A DNA stretch of 21,916 bases, from positions 1 through 21,916 of the forward strand of contig JAUWHQ010000130.1 in the NCBI GenBank assembly GCA_030605805.1, written 5' to 3'. A program made the position numbers and the translations under genes. Every line of letters begins with the position of its first letter. The first letter of the stretch is position 1. Positions 7,405 through 15,391 of this stretch are shown here, one piece after another. The notes beneath the pieces are model-generated. The model made no database searches and had not been told where the DNA came from. It saw nothing but the letters and a program-made list of their open reading frames with translations. This DNA is from Methanosarcinales archaeon (GTDB lineage: Archaea > Halobacteriota > Methanosarcinia > Methanosarcinales > Methanogasteraceae).

Positions 7405-9168
7405 ATGACGCTCAGAACCCCCATCGTATGTGTGCTCGGACATGTGGATCACGGAAAGACGACGCTGCTTGACAGAATCAGGGGCAGCGCGATCGCAGAT
7501 GAGGAGTCGGGCGCGATCACCCAGCACATCGGCGCGACCGAGGTGCCCATCGATGCGATTAAGAAAGCCTGCGGACCCTCATTTGCCGGGAAGTTCATCG
7601 TTCCGGGCTTACTCTTCATCGATACGCCGGGGCATCACGCGTTCACAACGCTCCGCAGCCGCGGCGGCGCGCTTGCAGACCTTGCGGTGCTGGTCGTCGA
7701 TATCAACGAAGGGTTCCTGCCGCAAACAGTGGAGTCCCTGGACATACTGAAGAGATTCAAGACCCCGTTCGTGGTCGCAGCAAACAAGATCGATCGCATA
7801 CATGGCTGGCAGAACCACGCGGGCACATCGTTTGTCGAGGGATATGCGAAGCAGGGAGCGCACGCACGGCAGGAGTTCGACCGAAAGTTCTACGATCTGG
7901 TTGGAAAACTCTATGAAAGCGGATTTAATGCTGACAGATACGATAACATATCTGATTTCAGAACAACCATCAGCGTGATCCCAATGAGCGCAAAAACAGG
8001 GGAAGGAGTCCCTGATCTGTTGATGGTGCTGCTCGGGCTGGCGCAGCGTTTCCTTGAACAGAATCTGGTGGTCAGTGCAAGTAAAGCGGGCGTCTGCACG
8101 ATCCTTGAGGTCAGCGAGACCCACGGGCTCGGAACAACCGTGGATGCGATCCTCTATGACGGTGAACTTGCGGTTGGCGACACCATCGTCGTCGGTGGAC
8201 AGCCCGTCGTCACAACAAAGGTTCGTGCGCTCTTAAAGCCGAGTGCAGTGACCGATATCGGGTCAAACGAATCGTTCCTCAGGGTAAAACGCGTGATAGC
8301 AGCTTCCGGGGTCAGGATCGCAGCGCCGAATCTTGAGCACGCTTATGCCGGGTCAATGATCCAGGTCACATCCGATAAACCGGATATCGTCAAGGATGTG
8401 GTGCACGAGATCGAAAGCGAGATTAAGACCGTGCAGATAACGACCGATACGGATGGCGTTGTTCTATGTGCCGACACCATCGGATCGCTTGAGGCGATAA
8501 CAGGGGAGCTTAGAAAGAAGGATATCGCGATCAGGATTGCCAAAGTCGGTAATATCGCAAGAAGAGATGTTGTGGAGGCTACAACATGCAGAGACCCTCT
8601 GTACAATACGGTTATCGGATTCAATGTTGACGTGCTTCCTGATGCTCTGGAAGAGTTGCAGCGATCCGGGACGCGCTTCTTCCAGAGCGACGTGATCTAC
8701 CAGTTGATCGATGACTATCAAAAATGGTCGTCGAAGGAAAAAGAGATCGTCGAGAAGAAACTCTCTGAAGCGGTGATCAGACCTGGACAGTTCACGATTC
8801 TGGATGGCTGCGTCTTCAGACAGAGTAATCCCGCGGTTGTCGGGGTGCGTGTTCTTGGTGGCGTGATCAAGCCTGGAATTCCGGTCATGCGTGCTGATGG
8901 CATGCACATCGGGTCAATAAAAGGGATTCAGGAGCGTAGCGAGCCTATAAGCGAGGCAAGATATCGTGATGAGGTCGCTGTCGCAATCGAGGGTCCGACC
9001 GTCGGACGGCAGATCAAGGAAGGTGATGTGCTGCTCGTCGACATTCCTGAACGTCATGCAAAGCTGGTCGAGCAGGATCTGTATGACACGCTCTCGCCCG
9101 ACGAGATCGAAGCATTCAACAAGTTTCTGGAGATCAAGCGGAAGGACGACCCCTTCTGGGGACGGTGA
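7405..9168 (+). CDS. infB: Archaeal translation initiation factor aIF5B (IF2 homologue)
   Basis: This GTPase promotes initiator tRNA placement and ribosomal subunit joining. The 587 residues match the archaeal length. G1 is GHVDHGKTT at 12-20, G3 is DTPGHHAF at 73-80, G4 is NKID at 127-130 followed by the archaeal RIHGW, and G5 is SAKTGEG near residue 196. The C-terminal part contains the domain II beta barrel, a domain III with TIGSLEAI, and a domain IV ending near DEVAVAIEGPTVGRQI. No intein interrupts the P-loop, a frequent intein site in this gene in other archaea. It heads a same-strand series with UPF0147, gatD and a phosphoesterase, 86 bases before UPF0147, which has its own TATA box. 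Confidence 0.98.
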   Translation: MTLRTPIVCVLGHVDHGKTTLLDRIRGSAIADEESGAITQHIGATEVPIDAIKKACGPSFAGKFIVPGLLFIDTPGHHAFTTLRSRGGALADLAVLVVDINEGFLPQTVESLDILKRFKTPFVVAANKIDRIHGWQNHAGTSFVEGYAKQGAHARQEFDRKFYDLVGKLYESGFNADRYDNISDFRTTISVIPMSAKTGEGVPDLLMVLLGLAQRFLEQNLVVSASKAGVCTILEVSETHGLGTTVDAILYDGELAVGDTIVVGGQPVVTTKVRALLKPSAVTDIGSNESFLRVKRVIAASGVRIAAPNLEHAYAGSMIQVTSDKPDIVKDVVHEIESEIKTVQITTDTDGVVLCADTIGSLEAITGELRKKDIAIRIAKVGNIARRDVVEATTCRDPLYNTVIGFNVDVLPDALEELQRSGTRFFQSDVIYQLIDDYQKWSSKEKEIVEKKLSEAVIRPGQFTILDGCVFRQSNPAVVGVRVLGGVIKPGIPVMRADGMHIGSIKGIQERSEPISEARYRDEVAVAIEGPTVGRQIKEGDVLLVDIPERHAKLVEQDLYDTLSPDEIEAFNKFLEIKRKDDPFWGR

Positions 9169-9186
9169 CAGGACAGACCAACCACC

Positions 9187-9194
9187 TTTAAATA
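9187..9194 (+). promoter_or_regulatory. TATA box for the UPF0147-gatD-phosphoesterase unit
   Basis: TTTAAATA, preceded by a purine/C-rich BRE-like ACCACC, predicts a start near 9214-9217. This leaves a leader of about 40 bases before the UPF0147 ATG at 9255, with GAGG at 9245-9248 as ribosome binding site. Confidence 0.55.
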
Positions 9195-9254
9195 GGAGGC
9201 GGTGCGGATTATTATGTGCAGAAGAGGAATGATGGAATAACACAGAGGCGATCA

Positions 9255-9518
9255 ATGTCGATAAAAGAAACAGTTGAACAGTGCACTAACATTCTAAATA
9301 CGATTCTCGGCGATACGTCGGTCCCGAGAAACATACGGCGCGCTGCCGATGAAATAAAAGGAATTCTATCCGCTGAAAACGAATCGATCTCATTTCGTGC
9401 TGCATCCAGCTTATCAATCCTTAATAAAATCACAAACGATCCGAATATGCCGCTGCACACTCGTACTCTCATCTGGAATCTTGCAAGCCAGCTGGAGACG
9501 ATTGCAGTCGGAGACTGA
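9255..9518 (+). CDS. UPF0147 family protein
   Basis: This 87-residue, all-helical archaeal protein has unknown function. The conserved features of UPF0147 are present: VPRNIRRAADEIKGIL at about 24-39, SFRAASSLSILNKI at 46-59 and DPNMPLHTRTLIWNLASQLE at 62-81. ATG 9255 is chosen because it has GAGG 6 bases upstream and gives the usual family length; the in-frame GTG at 9216 would add 13 unlike residues. It lies 6 bases before gatD, so the two are surely co-transcribed, which places this unknown among translation genes. No catalytic motif is visible. Confidence 0.85.
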   Translation: MSIKETVEQCTNILNTILGDTSVPRNIRRAADEIKGILSAENESISFRAASSLSILNKITNDPNMPLHTRTLIWNLASQLETIAVGD

Positions 9519-9524
9519 ACAATT

Positions 9525-10787
9525 ATGATGAAACCGAATCGGGGAGATCGGGTACGCGCCACAGCCGGTCGCGTAACCTACGAAGGTACGCTGATGCCGA
9601 GCACTACCGATCACACAGTGATCAAGCTGCATAACGGCTACAACATCGGCGTGAACAAGAGCGTGCCCATTACGCTGGTCGAGAAGAGACCGCCCCCACC
9701 AAAACCGAAAGCCCGTGTTATGGATGTGAGGGGGGACCTGCCGACCGTTGCCATATTATCGACCGGCGGCACCATCGCAAGCAGGGTTGATTACCGCACG
9801 GGCGCGGTCACAGCACAGTCCACAGCAGAGGAGATAATCGCCGCGATACCAGAGCTTGGAGAAATCGCGAACTATCGTTCAAGGGTCGTGTGCAACATAC
9901 TATCAGAGAACATGCGTGCCGAATACTGGGTCGAACTTGCACGTGCTATCGGTGAAGAGATTAATAAGGGCGCAGAGGGCATAATCGTGACTCACGGCAC
10001 CGATACGATGGGGTACACCGCTGCAGCGCTCTCTTTCATGATTACACCATCAGTTCCGGTTGTTCTGGTTGGCTCGCAGCGCAGCGCAGACAGACCATCG
10101 AGCGATAACGTGATGAATGCGATCTGCGCCGCATCGGTCGCGGTGAGCGACATCGCAGAGGTCTGCGTGGTTATGCATGAGAGCACATCTGACGACCACT
10201 GCATGATACACCGCGGGACGCGGGTCAGAAAGATGCATACCTCGCGCAGGGATGCGTTCCAGTCGATCAATGCCCCGCCGATCGGACGGGTTGACTACCC
10301 ATCATGCGAGATCAGGACATTCACCGATTATGTGCGAAGGGGGCAGCGGCAACTCCGGATCCGTGACGGTATGGAGCCGAAGTGCGCCCTTCTCAAGTTT
10401 ATACCCGGGGCAAGCCCGGAACTGCTCAGATTCTGCAGCCTTTCAGGATACAGGGGGATCGTGATCGAGGGCACAGGGCTTGGGCATGTCCCGGCTGAGT
10501 GGATTCCGCTCATCGAGTACGCAACCAAGAGTGGCATCCCGGTCGTGGTCACGTCCCAGTGCATGCACGGCAGGATCTGTGACCGGGTGTATGATACCGG
10601 CAGGGACATGCTGAAGGCGGGCGTGATCGAGGGCGAGGATATGCTGCCAGAGACCGCGCTTGTGAAACTGATGTGGTTGCTCGGGCAGGGGTTGGATTAC
10701 GAAGAAGTCTGCATGCGGATGCGGCAGAACATAGCTGGCGAGATTCTGGGGAGTTCGAGCCACCATGGCGCAGTTGATAATCTCTGA
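9525..10787 (+). CDS. gatD: Glutamyl-tRNA(Gln) amidotransferase subunit D
   Basis: GatD is the asparaginase-like subunit that releases ammonia for GatE, together turning Glu-tRNA(Gln) into Gln-tRNA(Gln), the archaeal substitute for glutaminyl-tRNA synthetase. The 420-residue protein has the small N-terminal beta domain (1-55), a Pro-rich linker (KRPPPPKPK), and the type I asparaginase core with catalytic Thr motifs STGGTIAS at 79-86 and THGTDTM at 156-162. Its family partner gatE is not in the window. The start is one of two tandem ATGs (9525 or 9528), directly after UPF0147. Its last 23 bases overlap the phosphoesterase gene in another frame. Confidence 0.97.
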   Translation: MMKPNRGDRVRATAGRVTYEGTLMPSTTDHTVIKLHNGYNIGVNKSVPITLVEKRPPPPKPKARVMDVRGDLPTVAILSTGGTIASRVDYRTGAVTAQSTAEEIIAAIPELGEIANYRSRVVCNILSENMRAEYWVELARAIGEEINKGAEGIIVTHGTDTMGYTAAALSFMITPSVPVVLVGSQRSADRPSSDNVMNAICAASVAVSDIAEVCVVMHESTSDDHCMIHRGTRVRKMHTSRRDAFQSINAPPIGRVDYPSCEIRTFTDYVRRGQRQLRIRDGMEPKCALLKFIPGASPELLRFCSLSGYRGIVIEGTGLGHVPAEWIPLIEYATKSGIPVVVTSQCMHGRICDRVYDTGRDMLKAGVIEGEDMLPETALVKLMWLLGQGLDYEEVCMRMRQNIAGEILGSSSHHGAVDNL

Positions 10788-11610
10788 TATCCATGCCGAT
10801 ATACGTGCACTCGACGCGATCATGAAAATCACCTGGGATCAGGCGTTCATCGAGCGGTACGGTGAGATTACGAGAATTATTAACCTCGGCGACGTTGTCG
10901 GGCGGGGATTTCACCCAATCGTTGTGATCGAGCGGTTACTGGACTGTGGCGAGGAGACGAATCTCGTATCCATTAGGGGGAACCATGACGAGGCATTTCT
11001 GCTCAATCGAGATATCCCGGGAAGCGATTTCGCAAGCACAGAGGCGCATTCGGAACTACGCGGGAATCAACGGTGTATGCGATTCCTGGAGAGTCTGCCG
11101 CAGTATCTGGCAGATGAGGATGACCTGATTCTTGCGGTGCATGGAGGACCGATCGATCCGTCCGTGATCAAGGAGAGAACGTGTCCTGACGACCTGCTGT
11201 ACCGGCGAACATGGCAGAGAATCTCTGAGTGTGGTTATGATTATTGCGATGGTACAGGGTACCATTACACGCCGGAACATGCGCTCAATGATGTAAAGGA
11301 ATCGCTTGGCAGGGGGTTTCTGGTACTCTGCGGGCATGAGCATCTTGAAGCATGTTATATGGAGGTTAACGGGAAGCCAAAGAGTATTATAGACGACATG
11401 ATCCGGCGGGAGGAGGTTTTTTCAAACCGCCACATCCGTATCAAATCGATGATGCGAAAGGAGGGTGTAAGTTATCTTGTCAGGGTCGGCATCGCCGGAC
11501 CAGAAGGTTATGCAGGATCCGGACAGGACATGGAGGGGACTTCGCATTTCGGGCTGATCTGGGAGCACAAGGGCGCAGATTGGGTCGGTCTGTTCGGTTT
11601 TCGGGTGTGA
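10765..11610 (+). CDS. Calcineurin-like metallophosphoesterase
   Basis: All motifs of the two-metal phosphoesterase fold are present: SDIHAD (D8, H10), NLGDVVGRG (D43), RGNHDEA (N73, H74, D75), AVHGGP (H126) and CGHEHLEA (H191, H193). The fold matches PrpE/ApaH-like phosphatases that act on phosphoproteins or dinucleoside polyphosphates; the substrate here is unknown. At 281 residues it carries about 70 residues after the last metal ligand, ending in a predicted beta-rich segment (SHFGLIWEHKGADWVGLFGF) not needed for the core. The 23-base overlap with gatD suggests translational coupling. A short T-rich run after the stop (11614-11622) may end the transcript before convergent ilvE. Confidence 0.9.
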   Translation: MAQLIISDIHADIRALDAIMKITWDQAFIERYGEITRIINLGDVVGRGFHPIVVIERLLDCGEETNLVSIRGNHDEAFLLNRDIPGSDFASTEAHSELRGNQRCMRFLESLPQYLADEDDLILAVHGGPIDPSVIKERTCPDDLLYRRTWQRISECGYDYCDGTGYHYTPEHALNDVKESLGRGFLVLCGHEHLEACYMEVNGKPKSIIDDMIRREEVFSNRHIRIKSMMRKEGVSYLVRVGIAGPEGYAGSGQDMEGTSHFGLIWEHKGADWVGLFGFRV

Positions 11611-11649
11611 CGGTTGGTTTTTCTGGCAAATGGCAAATATCCTGCCGTC

Positions 11650-12528
11650 TCACTGCCCCTTCAGGATCGGCACGCCTTCAGTCTGCGTCAGTTTCCCAAA
11701 CTCCTGCATCAGCTTCTTTGTGATCCTGCCAACAGCCCCCTCGCCGATTACGCGCCCGTCGATCTCTGTGATCGGCGCAACCTCGGCAGCAGTGCCTGTC
11801 ACAAACACCTCGTCGGCTGTGTATATATCAAAGAGCCCGAGATTAGTCTCGTGAACCTGCCAGCCAAGACCGTGCGCGATCTCGATCACGCAGGCGCGTG
11901 TGATCCCGCGGAGGTTGTTCATGGTAGGCGGCGTCGAGATAACGCCGTTCTTCACAACGAAGATGTTGTCGCCGGATCCTTCTGATATATTCCCGTGCAC
12001 ATCGAGCATGATCGCTTCATCGGCACCGCCCTGGTTCGCTTCGATCTTTGCAAGGATGTTGTTCAGGTAATTGAGCGATTTGATATTTGGAGAGAGCGAT
12101 TCGGGCGCGTTGCGGCGTACAGTGACCGTAACCGCGGTAAGCCCGTCATCATACAGGTCGCCGTACATCGCATCCCATGGCTGGGTTATGATGAAGATAT
12201 TCGGCTTGCTGCACTTCTCAGGATCAAGCCCGAGATCGCCGACCCCTCTTGATACGATCGGTCGGATGTATGCATCGGTCATGTTGTTGATCCGGAGCGT
12301 TTCAAGAACCGCATCCTTCATCTCCTCCTTTGTCAACGGGATTTTTAGCAGAATCGCCTTTGCCGAGTCGTACAATCGGTCAATATGCTCATCCAGACGA
12401 AAAACACGTCCGTTGTACGCACGTATTCCTTCAAACACACCATCACCATATAAGAAACCATGATCATAGATCGAGGTCACCGCCTGATCCTGCGGCACGA
12501 AACTGCCATTTGCATAAATCTGAAGCAT
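11650..12528 (-). CDS. ilvE: Branched-chain amino acid aminotransferase
   Basis: This fold-type IV PLP enzyme catalyses the last step of Val, Leu and Ile synthesis, moving the amino group from glutamate. Family hallmarks are YDHGFLYGDGVFEGIR at 21-36, the PLP lysine K150 in NIKSLNYLNN, E183 in ISEGSGDN, and NNLRGITR then TGTAAEV near the phosphate-binding site. The 292-residue length is typical. The open frame starts at 12555, but ATG 12528 gives the usual MLQIYANGSFVP start and has AGGTGA at 12533-12538 just before it, downstream of a strong TATA box. It stands alone, convergent with the phosphoesterase. D-amino acid aminotransferase is a related alternative, but the fit to IlvE is better. 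Confidence 0.95.
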   Translation of the reverse strand: MLQIYANGSFVPQDQAVTSIYDHGFLYGDGVFEGIRAYNGRVFRLDEHIDRLYDSAKAILLKIPLTKEEMKDAVLETLRINNMTDAYIRPIVSRGVGDLGLDPEKCSKPNIFIITQPWDAMYGDLYDDGLTAVTVTVRRNAPESLSPNIKSLNYLNNILAKIEANQGGADEAIMLDVHGNISEGSGDNIFVVKNGVISTPPTMNNLRGITRACVIEIAHGLGWQVHETNLGLFDIYTADEVFVTGTAAEVAPITEIDGRVIGEGAVGRITKKLMQEFGKLTQTEGVPILKGQ

Positions 12529-12558
12529 GTTGTCACCTGCACAACTGTTACACACGAT

Positions 12559-12566
12559 TATTTATA
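12559..12566 (-). promoter_or_regulatory. TATA box for ilvE, near-symmetric
   Basis: Read on the minus strand this is TATAAATA, 34 bases before the ilvE ATG, giving a very short leader that contains the AGGTGA ribosome binding site. On the plus strand the same bases read TATTTATA, so the site could also fire rightward into the gene-poor stretch. Confidence 0.6.
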
Positions 12567-12567
12567 G

Positions 12568-12855
12568 ATGTTCTGGTCTGCCCGGGCTGCCAATTTACCC
12601 GGGCGCTCTGGTTCTGACTTCCCTGTGTTTTCAGATGTTTGAAACCTGGAGTAGAAGAAATGAGACTTGGATATTTAGCTCCGGTCCCAGCCGTACCACT
12701 CCCGAATTCGATGCTAAATTCGGCAAAATATTCCTGATCGGGTCACGATATCCATCACCGAAGAGTGTCCGAACCGATGCACCCGCTGTGCGCTTCCAGA
12801 TACCGGGAACCGAGCATCCATGTCACCGGACGAGGTGAAGTGATTTTCTTTTTTT
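12568..12855 (+). ncRNA. Candidate non-coding transcript ending in a hairpin plus T-run
   Basis: This is the gene-poor stretch between ilvE and hsp20. It holds an inverted repeat GCCCGGG/CCCGGGC (12580-12586 and 12598-12604), a hairpin CCGAATT/AATTCGG with an 8-base loop (12702-12723), and at the end a TCACC/GGTGA hairpin (12823-12838) followed by T4-C-T7 (12844-12855). The terminal structure looks like an intrinsic terminator facing right, yet no convincing gene precedes it. A TATA candidate facing right lies at 12559-12566. An open frame to 12838 exists but its Ser/Arg/Pro-rich composition argues against coding. The RNA is inferred; no known family is recognised. Confidence 0.25.
12823..12855 (+). 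terminator. Hairpin plus T-run terminator upstream of hsp20
   Basis: A 5-bp stem TCACC/GGTGA with loop GGACGA is followed within 5 bases by TTTTCTTTTTTT. It separates the gene-poor stretch from the hsp20 promoter. Confidence 0.5.
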
Positions 12856-12931
12856 AACACCCCCGGAAAAACAATAGGCTTATCTGCATTAGAAATGATG
12901 AAACATACACCCAAGTTAAGAGGTGGTGACA

Positions 12932-13387
12932 ATGTATCGAAGATGGATAGACCCATTTGAAGAACTGCACAGGATGCAGGAATGGATGAACAGAGTGTTC
13001 GGAGAGTTCGAACCGATTGCTCCAGGGAGGTTGCTGCCAGCAGGGACTCGCGAGGAGATCGCAGAAACCGCAACACCATCCATGGATATACAGGACGCGG
13101 AAGACAAGATTCTAGTCGCTCTCGATGTGCCCGGCGTTGAGAAAGGGGATGTCACCGTGAATGTCCGTGGAGACGTGCTTGAGATCACGGCTGAAAAGAA
13201 GGAGGAGGAAGAGAGGGGCGAGGGATACGTCCGAAGAGAGCGTGCCTACTCCAGGTTCTACCGGAGAATACCCCTGCCATCCGAGGTGGACCCGGGCAAG
13301 GTTGATGCCGTACTGAAGGATGGAGTGCTGCGGATCGAGATGGCAAAGAGTGCGCTTCCGGAAGTTACGAAGATCACGGTCAAGTGA
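12932..13387 (+). CDS. Small heat shock protein, Hsp20/alpha-crystallin family
   Basis: This is an ATP-independent holdase chaperone that assembles into large oligomers and keeps unfolding proteins soluble. The 151-residue protein has an N-terminal arm (MYRRWIDPFEELHRMQEWMN, to about 45), an alpha-crystallin domain at about 48-140 with the signature DGVLRIEMAK at 130-139, and a C-terminal I-x-V motif (KITV, 147-150) that docks subunits. An acidic EEEERGEGYVRRE loop lies in the dimerisation strand. ATG 12932 has GAGGTG at 12920-12925 as a strong ribosome binding site; the upstream in-frame GTG at 12923 lies within that site. A CTTATCT box at 12879-12885 is a possible TATA. Heat induction is expected for the family, but no operator is identified. 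Confidence 0.97.
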   Translation: MYRRWIDPFEELHRMQEWMNRVFGEFEPIAPGRLLPAGTREEIAETATPSMDIQDAEDKILVALDVPGVEKGDVTVNVRGDVLEITAEKKEEEERGEGYVRRERAYSRFYRRIPLPSEVDPGKVDAVLKDGVLRIEMAKSALPEVTKITVK

Positions 13388-13390
13388 TCT

Positions 13391-13408
13391 TCTTTTCTAT
13401 TTTATTCT
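13391..13408 (+). terminator. T-rich tract after hsp20
   Basis: A pyrimidine run dominated by T (TTCTTTTCTATTTTATTC) starts a few bases after the hsp20 stop. Archaeal RNA polymerase terminates at such tracts without a hairpin. Confidence 0.4.
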
Positions 13409-13512
13409 CGCGTATCCGCCGCCACACATCCACCGCCCGCATGGTGTCACAGCATCCAAAACACCCCGCGCACTGTGGTGGCGTGACAGTCCCTCCTGTG
13501 CCGCTCAAGTCG

Positions 13513-13521
13513 TTTTATAAA
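13513..13521 (+). promoter_or_regulatory. TATA box for nadA
   Basis: TTTTATAAA is centred at 13517, 30 bases before the nadA ATG at 13547. The message should start within a few bases of the start codon. No ribosome binding site is present. Confidence 0.65.
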
Positions 13522-13546
13522 CAATGCCCACCAAAAAGCAGATTAT

Positions 13547-14449
13547 ATGATCGAAAAAATTCGCGGGTTGAAACAGGAGAAAAACGCAATCATCCTTGCC
13601 CACAACTACCAGCGACCCGAAATTCAGGACATCGCTGATTTTGTCGGCGATTCGTTTGCGTTGAGCCGGCAGGCAGCCATGACCGATGCTGACGTGATCC
13701 TGTTCTGCGGTGTTGACTTTATGGCGGAGTCCGCAGCCATTCTAAGTCCTGACAAGACTGTTTTGATCCCGGATACCGATGCAAAATGCCCGATGGCTGC
13801 GATGATCACCCGCGAGGCGTTGATCGAGATGAAACGCAGGCATCCTGACGCAGGGGTGGTCTGCTATGTGAATACGAGTGCGCCGGTGAAAGCGGAGAGC
13901 GACATCTGCTGTACCTCGGCAAACGCGGTCGAGGTGGTGGAGTCGCTCGACTGCGATGAGGTGATCTTTGTGCCTGACAAGAACCTTGCGCTCTATGCAG
14001 CCCGGTTTACAAAAAAGGCGATCATACCATGGGACGGGTACTGCCCAACCCACCACCAGATCCTGCCCCGCGATATCACGGATGCGAAGGAACAGTACTC
14101 GGGCGCAGAGGTGCTCGTACATCCCGAATGCCGACCCGAGGTGATCGATCTTGCGGATGGTGTGGAGAGCACCGAGGGGATGATCAGGCATGTCAGGGCA
14201 TCGCGTTCAGACGAGTTCATCATCGGCACCGAATCAGGGATGATTCACAGATTGGAGAAGGAATTTCCAGAAAAGTTGTTCTATCCGGTCTCTGATTACG
14301 CGATCTGCCCGGCTATGAAGATGATTACGCTACCTGATGTGGTTCGCTCGCTTGAGAATCTCGAATATGTTGTTACCATACCAGATGCTGTGCAGGAGAA
14401 GGCAAAACGTGCGCTTGACCGGATGCTTCAAGTCAGGGAGTTGCGTTAA
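13547..14449 (+). CDS. nadA: Quinolinate synthase
   Basis: NadA condenses iminoaspartate with dihydroxyacetone phosphate to quinolinate, the committed step of de novo NAD synthesis, using an oxygen-sensitive [4Fe-4S] cluster. The 300-residue protein shows HNYQRPEIQDIADFVGDS near the N-terminus and the three cluster cysteines C81 (DAKCPMA), C166 (GYCPTHH) and C254 (AICPAMK). It also has VNTSAPVKAESD and the HPEC segment at 192-195. The length and start match the short archaeal form. Neither nadB/aspartate dehydrogenase nor nadC is next to it. NadA output feeds NaMN, the donor used by the CobT encoded about 10 kb away, though no direct link is shown. Confidence 0.98.
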   Translation: MIEKIRGLKQEKNAIILAHNYQRPEIQDIADFVGDSFALSRQAAMTDADVILFCGVDFMAESAAILSPDKTVLIPDTDAKCPMAAMITREALIEMKRRHPDAGVVCYVNTSAPVKAESDICCTSANAVEVVESLDCDEVIFVPDKNLALYAARFTKKAIIPWDGYCPTHHQILPRDITDAKEQYSGAEVLVHPECRPEVIDLADGVESTEGMIRHVRASRSDEFIIGTESGMIHRLEKEFPEKLFYPVSDYAICPAMKMITLPDVVRSLENLEYVVTIPDAVQEKAKRALDRMLQVRELR

Positions 14450-14507
14450 ATCCCAAAAGTCTGAAATCTGATGTCAGAAGTCCCGAAGGCAGGGGTTGGT
14501 TTTTTAA

Positions 14508-15344
14508 ATGCAGTACAAGGGTTTCTTTGAGTTGCTCCGTGCGGGAAACTGCGCGATGGCGGGTTTTGCAGCAGTCATCGGTTCGGGAATTGCTTATGCC
14601 CCGGTTTCTGATGAAATATCGATTTTTGGGATACCGCTCATATTCTCATGCGTTTTTTTGATCACTGGCGCAGGAAACGCGATCAACGATTTTTTTGATG
14701 CGGATATCGATGCGATCAACAAACCGATGCGCCCCATACCGTCAGGGCGCGTGAGCAAGTATTTTGCACTTCTTTTTTCGCTTCTGCTCTTTGGAACCGG
14801 GATTGCATTATCATGCTTCCTTAATGCGATCTGTTTTGTCGTCGCTCTCATCAACTCGGCACTGCTCATCATCTATGCCCGCAACCTGAAACGCACGGCG
14901 CTTACCGGAAATGTCTGTATCGGGTATCTCACAGGCTCCACGTTCCTGTTCGGGGGTGCACTCTTCGGGATGCCCGGCATCATCAGAACCGCAGGACTCT
15001 TCGGGCTTTCGATGCTTGCAACCATCGCACGCGAGATCGCAAAGGACATCGAGGACACCTGCGGTGATCTGGCGATGGGGGCTGCCACGCTCCCGATCCG
15101 GGCAGGGCGTAAGCGGGCAGGATATGTTGCATCGGCTGTGGGCATGGTCGCCGTGCTGCTAAGCCCGCTGCCGTATTTCACCGGACTTTCGGTATGGTAC
15201 CTGATCGTTGTCGGGTTTGCCGATCTCTGTTTCCTGATCGCGATACTGCGATTGATCAGGGGTGATGCCGCTGGTTCGTCGAGATCGCTCAAGCAGGCGA
15301 TGGTAGTGGCACTCGCCGCATTCGTGGCTGGCGCGTGGATGTGA
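14508..15344 (+). CDS. UbiA-family prenyltransferase, probable digeranylgeranylglyceryl phosphate synthase
   Basis: This membrane enzyme would add the second geranylgeranyl chain to GGGP in archaeal ether-lipid synthesis. It has 278 residues with about seven to nine hydrophobic helices. The first Mg/diphosphate motif is N60-D61-x-x-D64-x-x-x-D68 (INDFFDADID, then NKPMRPIPSG). The second is D179-x-x-D182-x-x-x-D186 (KDIEDTCGD). The N-terminal ELLRAGNCAMAG matches the family, so ATG 14508 is retained although TTTTTTAAAT directly abuts it and no ribosome binding site is clear. Co-transcription with nadA, 58 bases upstream, is the simpler explanation for expression. Other UbiA enzymes (haem O, quinone) are less likely given the archaeal context. 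Confidence 0.9.
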   Translation: MQYKGFFELLRAGNCAMAGFAAVIGSGIAYAPVSDEISIFGIPLIFSCVFLITGAGNAINDFFDADIDAINKPMRPIPSGRVSKYFALLFSLLLFGTGIALSCFLNAICFVVALINSALLIIYARNLKRTALTGNVCIGYLTGSTFLFGGALFGMPGIIRTAGLFGLSMLATIAREIAKDIEDTCGDLAMGAATLPIRAGRKRAGYVASAVGMVAVLLSPLPYFTGLSVWYLIVVGFADLCFLIAILRLIRGDAAGSSRSLKQAMVVALAAFVAGAWM

Positions 15345-15391
15345 GCCGCAGATGCTTGCTTTTGGTGTATGTGTTTAGATGCGGCGAAAAA

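Noticed and set aside
12527..12838. 103-codon frame between ilvE and hsp20
   Set aside because: The composition (Ser, Arg, Thr, Pro) is not protein-like, no ribosome binding site is seen, and it overlaps the ilvE start. A non-coding transcript fits the hairpins better.
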